This document shows, piece by piece, positions 10,647-23,400 of a stretch of 64,000 nucleotides of DNA. Under the pieces are notes generated by a model, which was not told the origin of the DNA, did no database searches, and worked only from the letters and a program-made list of their open reading frames with translations. Origin of the DNA: Scatophagus argus. Its lineage: Eukaryota > Chordata > Actinopteri > Scatophagidae. Where the stretch lies: positions 14,535,950 through 14,599,949 of the forward strand of contig NC_058502.1 of the NCBI RefSeq assembly GCF_020382885.2. Direction: 5' to 3'. A program made the translations under genes and the position numbers. Position 1 is the first letter of the stretch; every line of letters starts with the position of its first letter.

Positions 10647-13138
10647 TCACTGCGTCATGCAGGCAGACTGCCTCTGTGACTCTGTTTCAATCCATTTCTT
10701 CTCCACCTCCACCTAAAAAAACAAAAAACAGCAAGACAAAAATAAGTTAGTCACACTAATAAATAAGGATCTCTCCTCTGTCGACCTTCTGGTTGGTGCA
10801 CTCATCCAGCAAGATATTATTCCACTTATGAAACATCTTACCTGACAATGATAGCGTGTCCAACTGGTCACATTTTTCTGCGGCTGGATGTCGTTCGTTG
10901 TGCCAAGTGACTTCACCCTGGTCTGTGACACAACTGCACCCATAATTTCACATTCTACCGTGACAAAAGGGTACCAGTCACTTGGGATCTCCTGATCGGA
11001 TCCCAGCTCTAGCTTGCATGAAAATGAATGGGGATGATCCACTGCTGCAAAGGAGAAAAAAAAAGGTGTGAGTGTTACGCCGCAGAGTGGCAAACAAACT
11101 GTACGCATGCACATGAAGACAAGGCAAAAAAAGCCAATGAGAAAATGATATGTTAGGCTGTAGCACTGGGCTAAATTTTAATCTCTCAGAAATGTGTTAC
11201 CCGTATTTTTTGCAGGCAGCCTGTCAATCCTCCACACGATGGCTGAATAGACATTCTCATATTTGACAGTGCCAATTGTCACCTGCATGACAGGCTGTGA
11301 ATCTGCAGTGCTGACAGTGCCCAAACAGGCATTTCTGTTCATACGGGCCTTCAGTGATCTCTGTCGCAGTAAGGCCACCGTCTGTGTCACTTTGACCCAG
11401 TCGCCTGGCACCGGCACGCGGATCATTACATTCTCACACAGCGGATAAGTGTCCGACACCATCATAGATGAAAGGAATGTGGCTGACATGTTAAGAAAGG
11501 CCTGGAGCTCCACATAGGCACCTTGTACTGTGACCACAGCTTTGATTGAGAAGGGAATTTCTGTGCAGCCCAAAATCGCTGTCTTGTACCGCATCAGCTC
11601 CACCCTGCAGGCCTCAGGAGGAGCGAACTTAATCAGCCGGGACCTGTGAAACTCAGTCTCATTCACACATTTGTGAAAACAGCAGTCGGCAATCTCCATC
11701 CAGAGTTCACTTCCCTCCGCAGACCCGTAACTGGAATTCAGGCGCAGCAACACAATGTCGTTAAGCGCAAGAAAACAATCCCCTAGTCCGTTCAGAAAAG
11801 CCAGACAGTGAATCTGGGTGAAGGCTGTTCGTTCCATGACTCTTCCACACTTATCCAGTTGTACCCAGATGTTATCAGTGATCTGCAACGAGAGCTCCTG
11901 CTCCTCATAGTGCCGCCTCTGCTGATGGGGCACAGACAGTTTGAAGATTTCTTCTTCCATGGAGACTACCAGGTCCTCCATGTCGTCATGCACTGTGGAG
12001 CCAAACTTGAGCAGCTGCTCTACCTCCGCCTCATGAGTAATCTCCAACTTAGGGTGGTAGCGTTTCTTTTCAGTGTACGAGAAATGTTCCACCTTGAGCG
12101 TGAGAACTTTGCGCTGTTCGCTGTAGCTTTCCAGCTTAAGATCCGAGATCCTACACTGAGGGAGAAGCTGGAACTCCTTGTACGGCTTCTCCAGCCCTTT
12201 CTCGTAGTACATCTGCAGCACACCTCCTGGCAACAAGCGGAGATAGATTGGCCCCCACTGTCGAGAGGACATGCGGTTCTTTTTTTCAGGAATCCTGACC
12301 ATGACAGACCAGCCGTCTCTCTTCTGACTCCGAAACAGACCACGCGGAACGAAATGAGAGGAACCCTCGCTTAACACTTCATTTTTGCAACGTAGGCTTC
12401 TCTCTGCATCTTTTTCTGTCTGTGTTTTGTTATCCGGCTCTGTTTGCAGATCTTCTAGTTTGTGGCAAACATAGGACAAAGAGCTCTGGAGATGGTCGCG
12501 TGGAGGCTCACTGCCGTCTTTGGTGCGAATAAAGAAACGTGGTAGGCTGTTGTCAGATTCTGAGTCTGAGGAGGAGCTGTCCACATCTGCGCTGTGTCTA
12601 GATCCATCCCAGAAGGGGTTATAGTGTCCTGAGCTCCCCCGGAAAGAAGGAAAAGGGCTTGATCCATCTGAGGTCTGATTCAGTGCTTCTATTGCAGGAG
12701 AGGGAACAGAGGTGGTAGATGTGCTGGACAAACCTTGGAAGAAGTCGTTCTTTTGCCACGTGTTGGAGTGAAATGGGGATGCACTGCTAGGAACCCCACT
12801 CACAGGAGTGCAAAACGGAATGTTACATGGTGCACAGGAACTGCCACTGAGACTTGAGCTGCTTTGAGGGGATTCCAATGAACTATTGAAGCTCCAGGAA
12901 GTATCCCTGATCGGAGGAAGCACTAATTTCAGACCATTGGGACGTGGTACTGATGCTTTGATAAGCCCTGGTGACTGTAAGGGCTTCTGAGGTGATGGGA
13001 GTGGCGCGTTATCATCTTCAAATGTGACCCAGTTTGAGTGATTTGTAGAACACATGGCTGAAGAAGACTGATGACCGGCTCAAAAACAAGAATTCCTCTT
13101 TAGTTGCCTTAACTGTGCACCACTTCAGGCCTTCTCCT
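10647..13138 (-). CDS. ston1: Stonin-1, complete coding region in three exons
   Basis: Stonins are endocytic adaptors related to the AP-2 mu subunit. The coding parts are 11201-13055 (ATG at 13053-13055), 10842-11044 or 10842-11041, and 10647-10712, giving 707 residues with the longer acceptor (human stonin-1 is about 735). The first coding exon also carries 5' UTR to the acceptor at 13139-13140. The N-terminus starts MCSTN..WVTFEDD, followed by a Ser/Pro-rich disordered region with one NPF motif (146-148) and an acidic Ser/Asp cluster. The stonin homology domain is about 240-380 (GWSVMVRIPEKKNRMSSRQW), and a mu-homology domain follows from about 385 to the end, with CRVELMRYKT, VVTVQGAYVELQAFLNMSA and SDQEIPSDWYPF. 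Exon 3 has tandem acceptors three bases apart. The gene lies upstream of gtf2a1l on the same strand. Confidence 0.96.
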
Positions 13139-16100
13139 CTGCAGGAAAATAAAAAGAATAAGGAAACTATGAGAAATTCATGTATTAAGAAAAAAAAAAT
13201 CTCTAGATTCCAGAGATAACACATATGCTCTTTAACAGATTAGTTAGAAAGCTTCAAGTCCATAACAAGTCCACTTATCCTGTCAGTAAACAGAAAAGGG
13301 AAAGAGCTCTTGGGGGTATAAATAAAACATATTTACTTAAGGTTCTCCATTAAAACTTAATGAAAGACTGGCCTTGAAAACCCGGAACCTGTTTTTATGT
13401 GTTAACACCACAATTATCTAGAAAGAAGCAGCAGGAGATTTTTTCCCTCCACACCACAGTGGCAACACAGATTGGAGCTTTTTGCTGATTTCTAAGCTTT
13501 TGGAAAACCCTTCATGCAAATATTTATTAACCGAACTCTCCTGTAAGGACACAATCACAATGGTATCAACCAACTTTTACATGTCTGTTGTAAGTGAGAA
13601 GTTCAATGAAATATCAGCTGATATATTTTTCCCTTTTCTTTATTAGGATCAATTTGCAGGCACTGCACTTGAGCCTTTATTCTCCTGGCTTGATATACTC
13701 ATATATGGATAGCTCTAATACAACTATACTTCTTCACGTATTGTGACTCTAAGTAATACATTGTGATACTGTAATATAAGTCCCACTGTTGTTGGTGAAA
13801 ATCTTTCGGTTTCCTTAATTATGATCTCAAAGGACTGTCAGTAGAGTCACATATGGTAGCATGGCTGCAGACTCTTGGTCCTGTTTTCCTTTTCTTGATT
13901 TACTTCATTAACAAGAAGTGCAGAATATGATACAGCCCTGTGGTCTCTTTCTAAGCCATGTCTGTATTGTAAGTTTGAACAAAGACTATCCCTCTTGTTA
14001 TCTTGATATATGGGCGAGGCCAATAATGAAGTGCTTATTCATTCTCATTGTAATTTGATATATTGAGATGTGTACAACAAAATCTCCTCTCCCATTCAAA
14101 ATTTAAAAACTGTAAAAGCAAAGTCTTAGGACAACCGTGTGGGAAACTAAACCAGCCTACATAACTGATGAAAAATCTTCTGTATCCATAAATTCACACA
14201 AACTGACACTGGATTTCTCTAAAGGTCTCTGACACAGAGAGGCAACGTTTTTTTAGAAGTTCCTGCTGGAGCAGAGGAGTGTTTAAAAAGCAGGGAGAAT
14301 AAAGAAAAAGGTCAGAGAAATGAAAATGTGAAAATAAAAGTTTTGAAAGTTCCAATGTTTTGCATTGCAAATTTATGAGGTAAAGAGTTGTATTTTAGAC
14401 ATATTGTGCTTTGATATGAACATGGTTTAAATATTTAATAGCAAGCCTGCTATAAAATGCATGTGAAAAAGGTTAACGATGGCAGGAAAGATCGTGCCTC
14501 ATTAACCGACATGAAGTCAACTGTGGGAACCAGGTATAATGTGGCACAGCAGCTTGGAAAGGCACAAAGCTGGTTAAATGGGTAAGAAACCTCTGCAAGA
14601 TGAAGGCTTTATCCTTTCTGACATCAGATCTACAGAAAATATTTCTACAAAGGTATTAAGATTTTAAAGAGAGTGGGAATTCCCGTGAGACAACCTTGGT
14701 ATTTGGATTAATTACCCAACGGGCAGAGAGACGCCATGTTGTCATTCTTATACAATCATGCATTTAATCTTCCTGCTAGTCAATGGCTCAGTCTTTAGAT
14801 GTGCTGGCAGTTCTGCTCTCAGTGACATCCAGCTCAGAGACCACAGAGAAGCAACTTTCAAAATGCTGAAGCCTCATCTCCCCATAAAAATCTTGAAAAC
14901 AATAATTGAAAGCTGAAGGCCTCAATTACAGAGTTCCTCCTCCCTTCAGAATCACAACCATGACTCGCATGAAGGAGATCCAGAGGCAACTTCCTCTTGC
15001 TATAAATAAACAGGGAAGTGGGAGCTGCGATTGAGGGCGGTGGATTGACGTGTCTTGTGTCAAACACTGGAGAACATCCTTCTAATGAGAGGATGTTTGT
15101 AATGGCACGCGGACATCACCATGAGTTTATCCCTCAGCTTTGGGTCAAAGAGATGAGCACAGAGGAATATGAGTTCTCCACGGGGTTACTGACAGCTTTT
15201 CAGTCTCATTTCCAGTCTGTTGTCTCTTCCTGGGCTCTCCAGCATGCAGTAGAGAAGTGAGACTCTGCTAAATCCACAGAGGACAAAAGAATACATTCCA
15301 CACATTCCTCTGGGACAAGCAGCTTTGCACACAGGAAATACCAGCCTGCTCAATTGGTGTGAACTGTCAACAAATATTAGCTTAATGTAATTTTATCAAA
15401 TAATAAACTCTGGTTTGTCTGGTTATTTATAGGTGCCAAATGTAATGAAACAGTTTTGTTAGGAGCCTAGGGATTGAGATACGTTTACTAGAGTAACAAG
15501 GTACCGTACTTTAAAGAAATTGTCTGAGGAATTACTTTTATAAGTTTAACTTTACTTTCTATTGTTATAATCATCAGAAGAGTTGAGATCTGAAAAACTC
15601 TCAGAAGGTCACGCACATGAAGAAATGCAAGGACAAGAATCATAACCCTAAAGAGTAACTCTAATCAAGTCTCTTTAAAATACTCTGAATGTCTGGTCCC
15701 AGTTAAAGTGCAGCACTCCAATTAAGACAACGAGTAAGCTAGTGCCATGCAATATTTCACTGCTGATTATTCTTCTACTTATGTAAATTACTGCACTTAC
15801 GAGGGAACCTGGAGGAGGCACATCACGGACAATGAATTCAAGTCTGAAGTCAGTGATAATTACTGGTTCAAATTGACTCATAACGTGTTGCCAAATAGCT
15901 GCATTTACACAGCTTTAAAAGTGGCCAGTCAGCACGGCAAGCAGACCAAATTACAGGTACAAAAACTGCAAATTGTGTGTCAGCTTGTTGCAAACACAGA
16001 AATTTCATTCCACAAAGAGGAACTGCAATCACGAGTTGATACCTACTTACAGGGATATGAGAAAACAAATGACATCTTGACATTTCACAAAATATGATCC

Positions 16101-17732
16101 ATCCTTACTGCATCGATAGTAATGAACATTTACCTCAAGATAAAAGTCCGTTTTCATGAGGCGTTCTTGTTGTTTTGCCTATCTACTGTAATTACTGTAA
16201 TGAGTCCTGTGATAGAAAGGACAAACCCCTTGGTGCCCGGAAGCCATTTGCAACTGTCGCCTGACACATGATGAATGAGCGGAAAATGATGTGGTCTAAT
16301 TTAAAGGGAAAAAGGCGCATTTGAATTTTAACTCAGAGGACAGATGCTCCCTAATTAATGAGACCAGTTCCTATTGGATTCTCTGGATGATTCCTTCCTA
16401 TTTTCACTACAGAGTAGATAGTTTTCCTTATGAAAGCATATATAAATAAACCTAATTTAATATGAGAAGGGAGTACTACCATTGTGACCACAGTGGCTGT
16501 GTAATCTGGTGCAGAGCTGACAGTTTGATGACCCATTTCCAGTGGCAACACTGTCTGCAAAGTGAGCTCTGCTCTCCCGTCAGACAACACGGAGAGTTGC
16601 TGTTTGTCACTCCTGACACACCAGATACACTGAATAAATCAACGTTATGTTAGTTCTAAACTTCGATTCCAAAGCTCTCTGCATCTACTGTAAAGTTGCT
16701 CCAGTTCAGAAAAACATCACTGAGGGAAAAAAAAGACAAGCAGGAATGAATGGGAGACGTTTGTGTCAGCTTAAAAACGTTTCCACCACTGCTCTGCATG
16801 TAGTTTAATCGAGTAGAAGCGATTCATTTTGAACCTAGGAGTATAGGGATAAACTAAAAAAAAAACTCATTAAAAATATACATTACAAATATGTCAGAGT
16901 AGCCTTAAACAAGTACACATTTTGTTCCTTTTGTGAACGAAAAGTTGGAATTCAACTTCAATTCAACAAATCAACACAATCAGGAGTTTTACTGCTCCTG
17001 CATGACTTGTTTAAGAAGCTTTTTTGTTGCAAAGTACTGAATAATGGCAGTCTTTAACCACATTGTGCCATGACAGACACTATTGGACTTAGCCGACTTT
17101 ATGACTCCTCCACTCTCACCATGTTGGACTATTTGCAGTTAAATACCTTATTACAAGTTACATGGAGAAATATGTGCTTTTAATAAAAGATGGCACAGAA
17201 AATGCCCGCGAACGAACAAAATATACCGTTCCAATGAATGTCTTCAACTTGGCAAATAAACCGTATCCCTCTCGGTCAAACATCTTGATTCACTGTTACT
17301 CTGTTGTTAAAACGCATTCTTGTAGCGTGGGGTCAGTAAATGCCAGACAAACACACGAGTCACCGGTAAACAACTTCACTTTTTTTGTCCATAGCAACTC
17401 AGACCGGGGAAAGAAAACAGTACCAGCACGCTGTCACCCACAACAGAGCCAAGCCCATGTCCCGGACACAGAGGCCCACTTCTGGGTTCAGTTCTCCTCC
17501 TTTGTTTTGATGCGAAGTCGGAGTAAAGTTGTCACTCAGCGTTACTTCGGTCGCACTCTACTTTGTAAACGCTTCATTGAACACAACATGCGCCATTCAC
17601 CCGAGCTACGACTGACAACAGACTGAGTCAACATTAAAATGAGTAGTTTTAAAGTCGTTTCTAACGTGACCTGAACTACAGCAGCTCCCTCAAAAGCAGA
17701 CTCGAGTGCGAACAGAATGAAGAAATACTCAC
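13139..17732 (-). other. ston1: Putative ston1 5' intron
   Basis: About 4.6 kb of AT-rich sequence above the acceptor at 13139-13140. I find no coding exon or clear mobile element. Open frames at 15018-15260, 15747-16097 and 17162-17626 (plus strand) have no recognisable domain or consistent splice sites. The upper limit depends on the candidate first exon. Confidence 0.4.
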
Positions 17733-17890
17733 AAACTCAGAGGCAGTTCACTAATTCAGGTCATGACTTGTGTTTAATGGACGCATCTGAACGCTTATGT
17801 CGGCCGGTTTTCCTCAAAATGGCAGAGTGTAAATCCTGGGAGTTTTAACAGCGCAACGCTTCCCCTCCCGGGTTCAGACAGACTGTCCTA
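17733..17890 (-). promoter_or_regulatory. ston1: Candidate ston1 5' non-coding exon and promoter
   Basis: On the minus strand a strong donor, GTGAGTATT, begins at 17732 and the sequence just upstream is richer in G, C and CpG than its surroundings (for example CCGGCCGACAT and CCCGGGAGGGG). A non-coding first exon here would splice to the acceptor at 13139-13140. This is inference from composition and one splice site; the left end is approximate. Confidence 0.35.
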
Positions 17891-19316
17891 CGTCGGGATA
17901 TTGCAGGAATGAACAGGGCACTGTGCTGCGTTTACAGCTGTAGGAAATGTCGCGATCAGGAGCTAGGGAGCGCACATCAATGCAAAGTATCGAGTGCGGA
18001 TCAGTGGATAGCTACACGCCAGATACAGACTACACATTTAGGTTTAATAAAAAAAGAAAAAGAAAAGAATTATGTCTGCTGGTTATGTCACCATGGTTGG
18101 AAATAAATAATGTGTGAATGCTTCAGTCTAATAAACAAACGTGTTTTAAGACATGAGGACAGAATTTAATCACTTTCAGAGGTTTGAGATTGAGGTTTCA
18201 AAAACTGAGCAACAATAACAAGTACCTCAAAGTATATGCAGTAAGCCCCACAGACAGGAAGGACTGACTTTTTGCACAGGATTGACATTCTTTGTAAGAA
18301 ATTGTTTTTGACTCCCGTCTTGTGATCTTTTTTGTCTTACAATATTAGTATTATAAGTATATAAGTATTAAACAATACACCATTCAAGCAATTTTCTTTT
18401 ATTTTTTATTTGGCCACTGTCAACCCTCTGCATCTTTTGTATGTGTTCTTTAGTTAATAATGTAGCCACTGTGGTCTGTCCTCTGTGCTTTCTGAATTTA
18501 AAAAAGGAAAACCTAACAAATGCGTCTTTAGTTACAAGACCTAATTTCCAGTATTACTGGTCAAAAGTTCTTGAATGCACAAACAAGTAAGAAGTGGTTA
18601 ATACTTTTACCTCTGAAACAGTGTACCAAGAGTACATGAAAGCATCACGAATTCATCTAAAGTGACACAACACGTTTTTCCATCCAAAACAAAGTGACGG
18701 CATCAAACAGTAATCTTCCAGTTCTCATATGTCCAGTTAAATGGTGCTGCCTCATTTCCCAGTGGTTAGGGTGTGTTACAGGCTTTTTTCTTTTAAATCA
18801 CAGGCAATTTTAAATCCCAGTCTCCTCCAACTCCCAGAAACGCAGCACGAAAAGACATGTGAAACAAGCTCATATATCAGGTGAATCCAAATACATGAAG
18901 CACTCAAATGTTGAGCAAGAGTTTTATTTGATTCACACATTTATATGTGCTTTTGAACATGTTACAATGTGAGAATACAAGTATTTTATTATTTTTATTT
19001 TTTTTATCAGTTGAAGGGGCGTTGGCAGATGTTTATGGTCTGCTGGCAGGTGCAGCCTGGCAAACAGAAGGCTTGAATGAACTGCTCAAAACCACTACTG
19101 GGTTTGTCTTTCATTTACCTCATGTCACTGCAAACCAAAAAGGTCCTATTTTATTGTAAACTTTAACTGCACTCAGCCACAACTCATGAGCCAGGCTTTC
19201 TAAGCAACAGCTCCAGTATGGGCCAACCCTTCTATGACACAAAAACTAGCTGAAGATACTTTTCCTAATTTTGTGGAAAATAAAGATTTGAAACATCTGA
19301 ATAAATGCCTTTTTGT

Positions 19317-19369
<53 letters not shown>

Positions 19370-20445
19370 GAAATTAAACAGTACAATTAAATCATGATTT
19401 CAGAGTGTATATTCATTCACATTAACCCTTTTTGTTCATACATATTACAATATGAATAAAGAGACTGTTGTGCCACGTCAGCTTTCTCAGTGCACGTCCA
19501 CATTAACTTTGGTGATAAAAATTACTATTGTTACAAAGTAACTTCACAGAGACAGACTGACACCATTTTACAAGCTCAGGCTTGTCCATCTTACCCTTTT
19601 CGTCTTGGTAAACACAGCTAATCAGTGCTTGAAGGCAGACATTTTCTTTTCTTTTCTTTTCTCCACTCCCAGAGGATTGAAAATTTTCCAAAATGGGGAA
19701 TGACTTCAAGTGTGTTGTTCATTCAGGTTTTAAAGCCCTTCTTTACAGAAGCTTGTGACATATGCATGTGTTATAAGGGGTATTTATGCTGTACACAGAC
19801 GTGGCCATTGAAGCCATGTGCACAAATAATCCCAAATTTGATCTAAAAAAAAAATCTGTAAAACAAGACTCACATGTTGTAAAGCCCAGTGCGACAACAC
19901 TGTGCACACACACAGTCACACCAACATTTGCTCTATTGGCCTGCTCCCACAGATAAACAGTACGAATGCACAGTTTCATTTGCTCTCACAAATATGTTAA
20001 GCAGGAAAAATACACACACTGATCAACAGGGGTTTGGTCTTCAAGTCTTGACTTCAAACTGTTTATCTTGCTCTGTCCCTTGTGGAGATAAGTTGCTTCT
20101 CTCCCATCCTGCTTTGGCCAAAAGGTCAAGCTGCAGCTTCTGATACTGTTTCAGAAAATATTTCTAGCAAATCATCTTATAATTGGTGCTGTGAAAAGAA
20201 AAAAGGTAAAAAAAAAAACAAAGATGCTTTTTTTCAGTCCAACATCTTTAAACCTCCATACAGTTTATCTGTATTGCCACTGTCTGACAGCAGAGGAATA
20301 TGAGGCGCAAGGAGCCAGTCTGGTGGTTTGGTGACAGTGGCGGTGATGTTAGCACCTGGACGCTGCTGGGAGGCTCCACAGACCAGATCTTCTCTTAAGG
20401 TGCCCTTTGTGAATCTAAATGGAGCCAGAGTTTTGGGGGGCAGTT
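17891..20445 (-). other. ppp1r21: ppp1r21 3' UTR and intergenic region
   Basis: AATAAA on the gene strand appears at 18994-18999, 18985-18990 and 18923-18928, about 1.5 kb below the ppp1r21 stop codon, and could end the message. A long (TA)n tract lies inside at 19321-19366. Plus-strand AATAAA motifs at 19269 and 19302 have no plus-strand gene to serve. I see no other gene. Confidence 0.45.
19321..19366. repeat. (TA)n microsatellite
   Basis: About 23 uninterrupted TA units, in the region that would be the ppp1r21 3' UTR. Confidence 0.97.
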
Positions 20446-23400
20446 CTAACGTCCTTTGTTCTTTTTGGCATTTCCCTAAAGGACACAGAAAACATTCAAG
20501 TTGAGTTCTGCAAAAAAAAAATGAATCACATCCTGGACTGGCACAAAATGAAAAGCATTACATTGCTGTGTTTAAGTGCGGAAAGTTGAGATTGGACAGA
20601 TCTGATGTGCAATCTGATCAAAATTTTAAAACGTGCTGAGGCTGGTCTTTGGCCTTTGAGAGGAAAATCACCACCTTGAGCTTGACAAACACGTCCCGTC
20701 CTGCAACTTCCCAACATTCAGCCATCTGTGTGCACACATGCAGGAACATGCACGCTGAAAGCAGGCCTCTCCATTTCTGCGGCTTTAACCTAACGACTTT
20801 TTCAGATGGTTCCAGCAGGTGCTTTTCCCATCAGGCACGGCAGAAAACCACAGCACCACTGACGACCTCCCGGTTAGTCCCATAACTGACAGAAGCTTTT
20901 ACAGCATCCCATTTCACTGCCAAACCTGAAAAGATCCTTCACACTCTCTGAAGCCACTTGATTTTTACCACTCCTCTGTAGTGTTAGAGCGTTAAGATTT
21001 ATTTATACGCCAACTGACATAATGTGACAGCTGAAAACAAACCTGACAGGGAAGCAAAGATTTCAAAAGGCAAAATTTTGTCACAAAAACATGCATAAAA
21101 AGGATGAAATTGTTGTACCTTGCTGCCCAGTTTGAGTGTGTCGATTTCCTCTCTCTGCTTGCTCAAGGTCTCATTCATACTACACAGGTGGTCGCTCATC
21201 ATGCTAAGCTGGTCTTCATAGCTCCTCTTAGTTGTAGCCAGCTCATCCTGTGTGAGACATACCACAGTTAAAATGTGAATGTCTTGTGATTTGAGAAGGA
21301 GGCTGATGTCTATACTTAGACAGGAGGCTCTTTGGTAATTTACCTGCAAGCGTGTGATGTTCTGATTAGCCATTCTGACCTCCTCACTCAGAGTTTCCCG
21401 TGATTTTTCTGCAATAGCTAATCTTTTGGCCAAAGCTCGACACTAGAAAGGGAAAAAAGAAAGTAAACAACTGCAGTCCCCTGGTATCTTTAATGCATGT
21501 CTAGCGCACATTACAGATCTTTCTCAAAAGGTGCAATAAGCTGAGATATTTCTTCCAGAAATGGATATATTTAAGGATGGTGCCAAAGGTAAATACACAG
21601 TTGGAAAAAGTGACAGTTTAATAGCTCAGACACTGACTTGACATCAGGTGTATCCCTCTTGCTACGACACAAAACAAGGATGACTGATATGCTGGTTATT
21701 CACAGTGCAACAGGATGTCACTTAGACATATATCTCAATTCAGATCAAGGCTCACTATAATGTCAAAAACATGAGGTGCCACTTGCTTAGTAAAAAAACA
21801 AAACAAAAAAAGGCAAAACTTGGTAATAATGTACAAAGAGGAAAGAACAAGAAACAAGGTTAAGTTCTGGTTCAGTTTATTTGCTCTCTGTTCTCAAGCA
21901 AATGAAAGAAGCAGACAAAAATAGCTGTGGAATGGTTATGGGAAGGTACACATGAGGGACTGCTCTGCACTAAAAGTTTCCATATCTTGTGGATGACATG
22001 CCCTGTTAGAAAAGCTTTGTTCTGTGTAAAGGTCAGTTGTTTGCTCAAAAAAATATTGACTGAGATAAACATTTTAGTAAGGGCTTTACCTCAGAGTGAA
22101 AGTGCACAGCTTTGCTGTCTGAAATCTGGAGCTGGGTGGTGAGCTCTCCCACTCTGGCCATATAGTGAGTCTTTATCAGCTGCTCCCTGGACTCCTCGTC
22201 TCCAACCTGCAAACACAGACACAACATCCAGCCAGATAAGGTTTATGTCCTTCTGGAAAGTACTGTGAACTCAAATACATTGTATTGCTCATTCACTGTT
22301 CACCTGCTGTTCATTTGCACTGTCTACCTCACCCACTTGCACTATACTCCACCCTGCACCTTACTTTTGAACTACCTCCAGAAAAATATTTATTTCACTC
22401 ATTTTATTTTGTGTTACCTTACTCTATTTTATTTTATTCTTCAATTATATGTTACTGTTATGTTCTATGTATGCACCAATCACCAAGACAAATTCCTAGT
22501 AATGTGAAACCTCTTCACTTACATGGCAATAAAGTCTTTTCTGATTCTGATTCTATTTATTGACTGTCATATAGAAACTCTTCCTTTTAATGTGTTGACT
22601 GGCAAAGTGTAGCAAAACTCACATGCTCAACTGTAGGTGTTGTGCACAACATGCCAACCTGGTGATGACAAGGAAAAAAAAGACAGAAATTTCTTAGGAA
22701 ACTTCCAACATAGATCAGAGGTAAAATCCACTTCAAGTACAGGCAGGCCTCTACTACAGCTAGGACAAACTAACCGTGCAAAAGATTAAAGAACAGACAC
22801 GCAGTACAGAGAAAAAGTGCTCTTGGTTGTGGCTGCACTGTGAACTCTGCACCGACTTGCATAAACAACAGTATTCTTCTATTCTGCCACATCAGCACAT
22901 TGGAAGTCTGAGTTTTACTAAGAAAAAACCTGCTTAGAGTAGGAACTATAAGAAAAGAATGTCCTTTTGTTGAAGCAATTCAGACACCAGCGCCATGGGC
23001 AGAAAATTTACTCTGCAAGCAAAAACTATCAAGTCCATTAGCCAGCGGAAGGGACTGTACCAGGCTGGTGCACAGCGTCGTCTCTTTCCCAGCAGCTTTC
23101 TGCTCTTTCTCTGCCTCCTCATGGCTCTGTGCGAGTGTGCTGGCTGCAGCTGCTTGTAAGTTTGGACTTCCCCCTAGAGCTGCCGCGAGCTGCGCTTCCA
23201 GGTCCGCAATGCGCTGGTTCTCCTTTTCCAACCGCACCTTCCCCAGCTGGGCCTCCAGGAGCCAGTGCTCTTTCTCCTGCTCCAGCCTAGCAATCTTCTC
23301 CTGACTCTGCTGCACCTGCATGAGGCCAGCGGGGAGAGCAGAGGAGCAGACGGTGAGCTTGTGGGAAGAGGGCTGAGCAAAGATTTGGGGAAGTGAAAGG

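Noticed and set aside
11808-12374. 188-residue plus-strand frame
   Set aside because: Shadow of the long ston1 exon on the opposite strand.
17162-17626. 154-residue open frame on the plus strand
   Set aside because: No recognisable domain, mixed low-complexity content, and it overlaps the candidate ston1 promoter on the other strand. A chance frame is more likely.
19269-19307. Two plus-strand AATAAA motifs
   Set aside because: There is no plus-strand gene upstream. They are expected by chance in AT-rich DNA.
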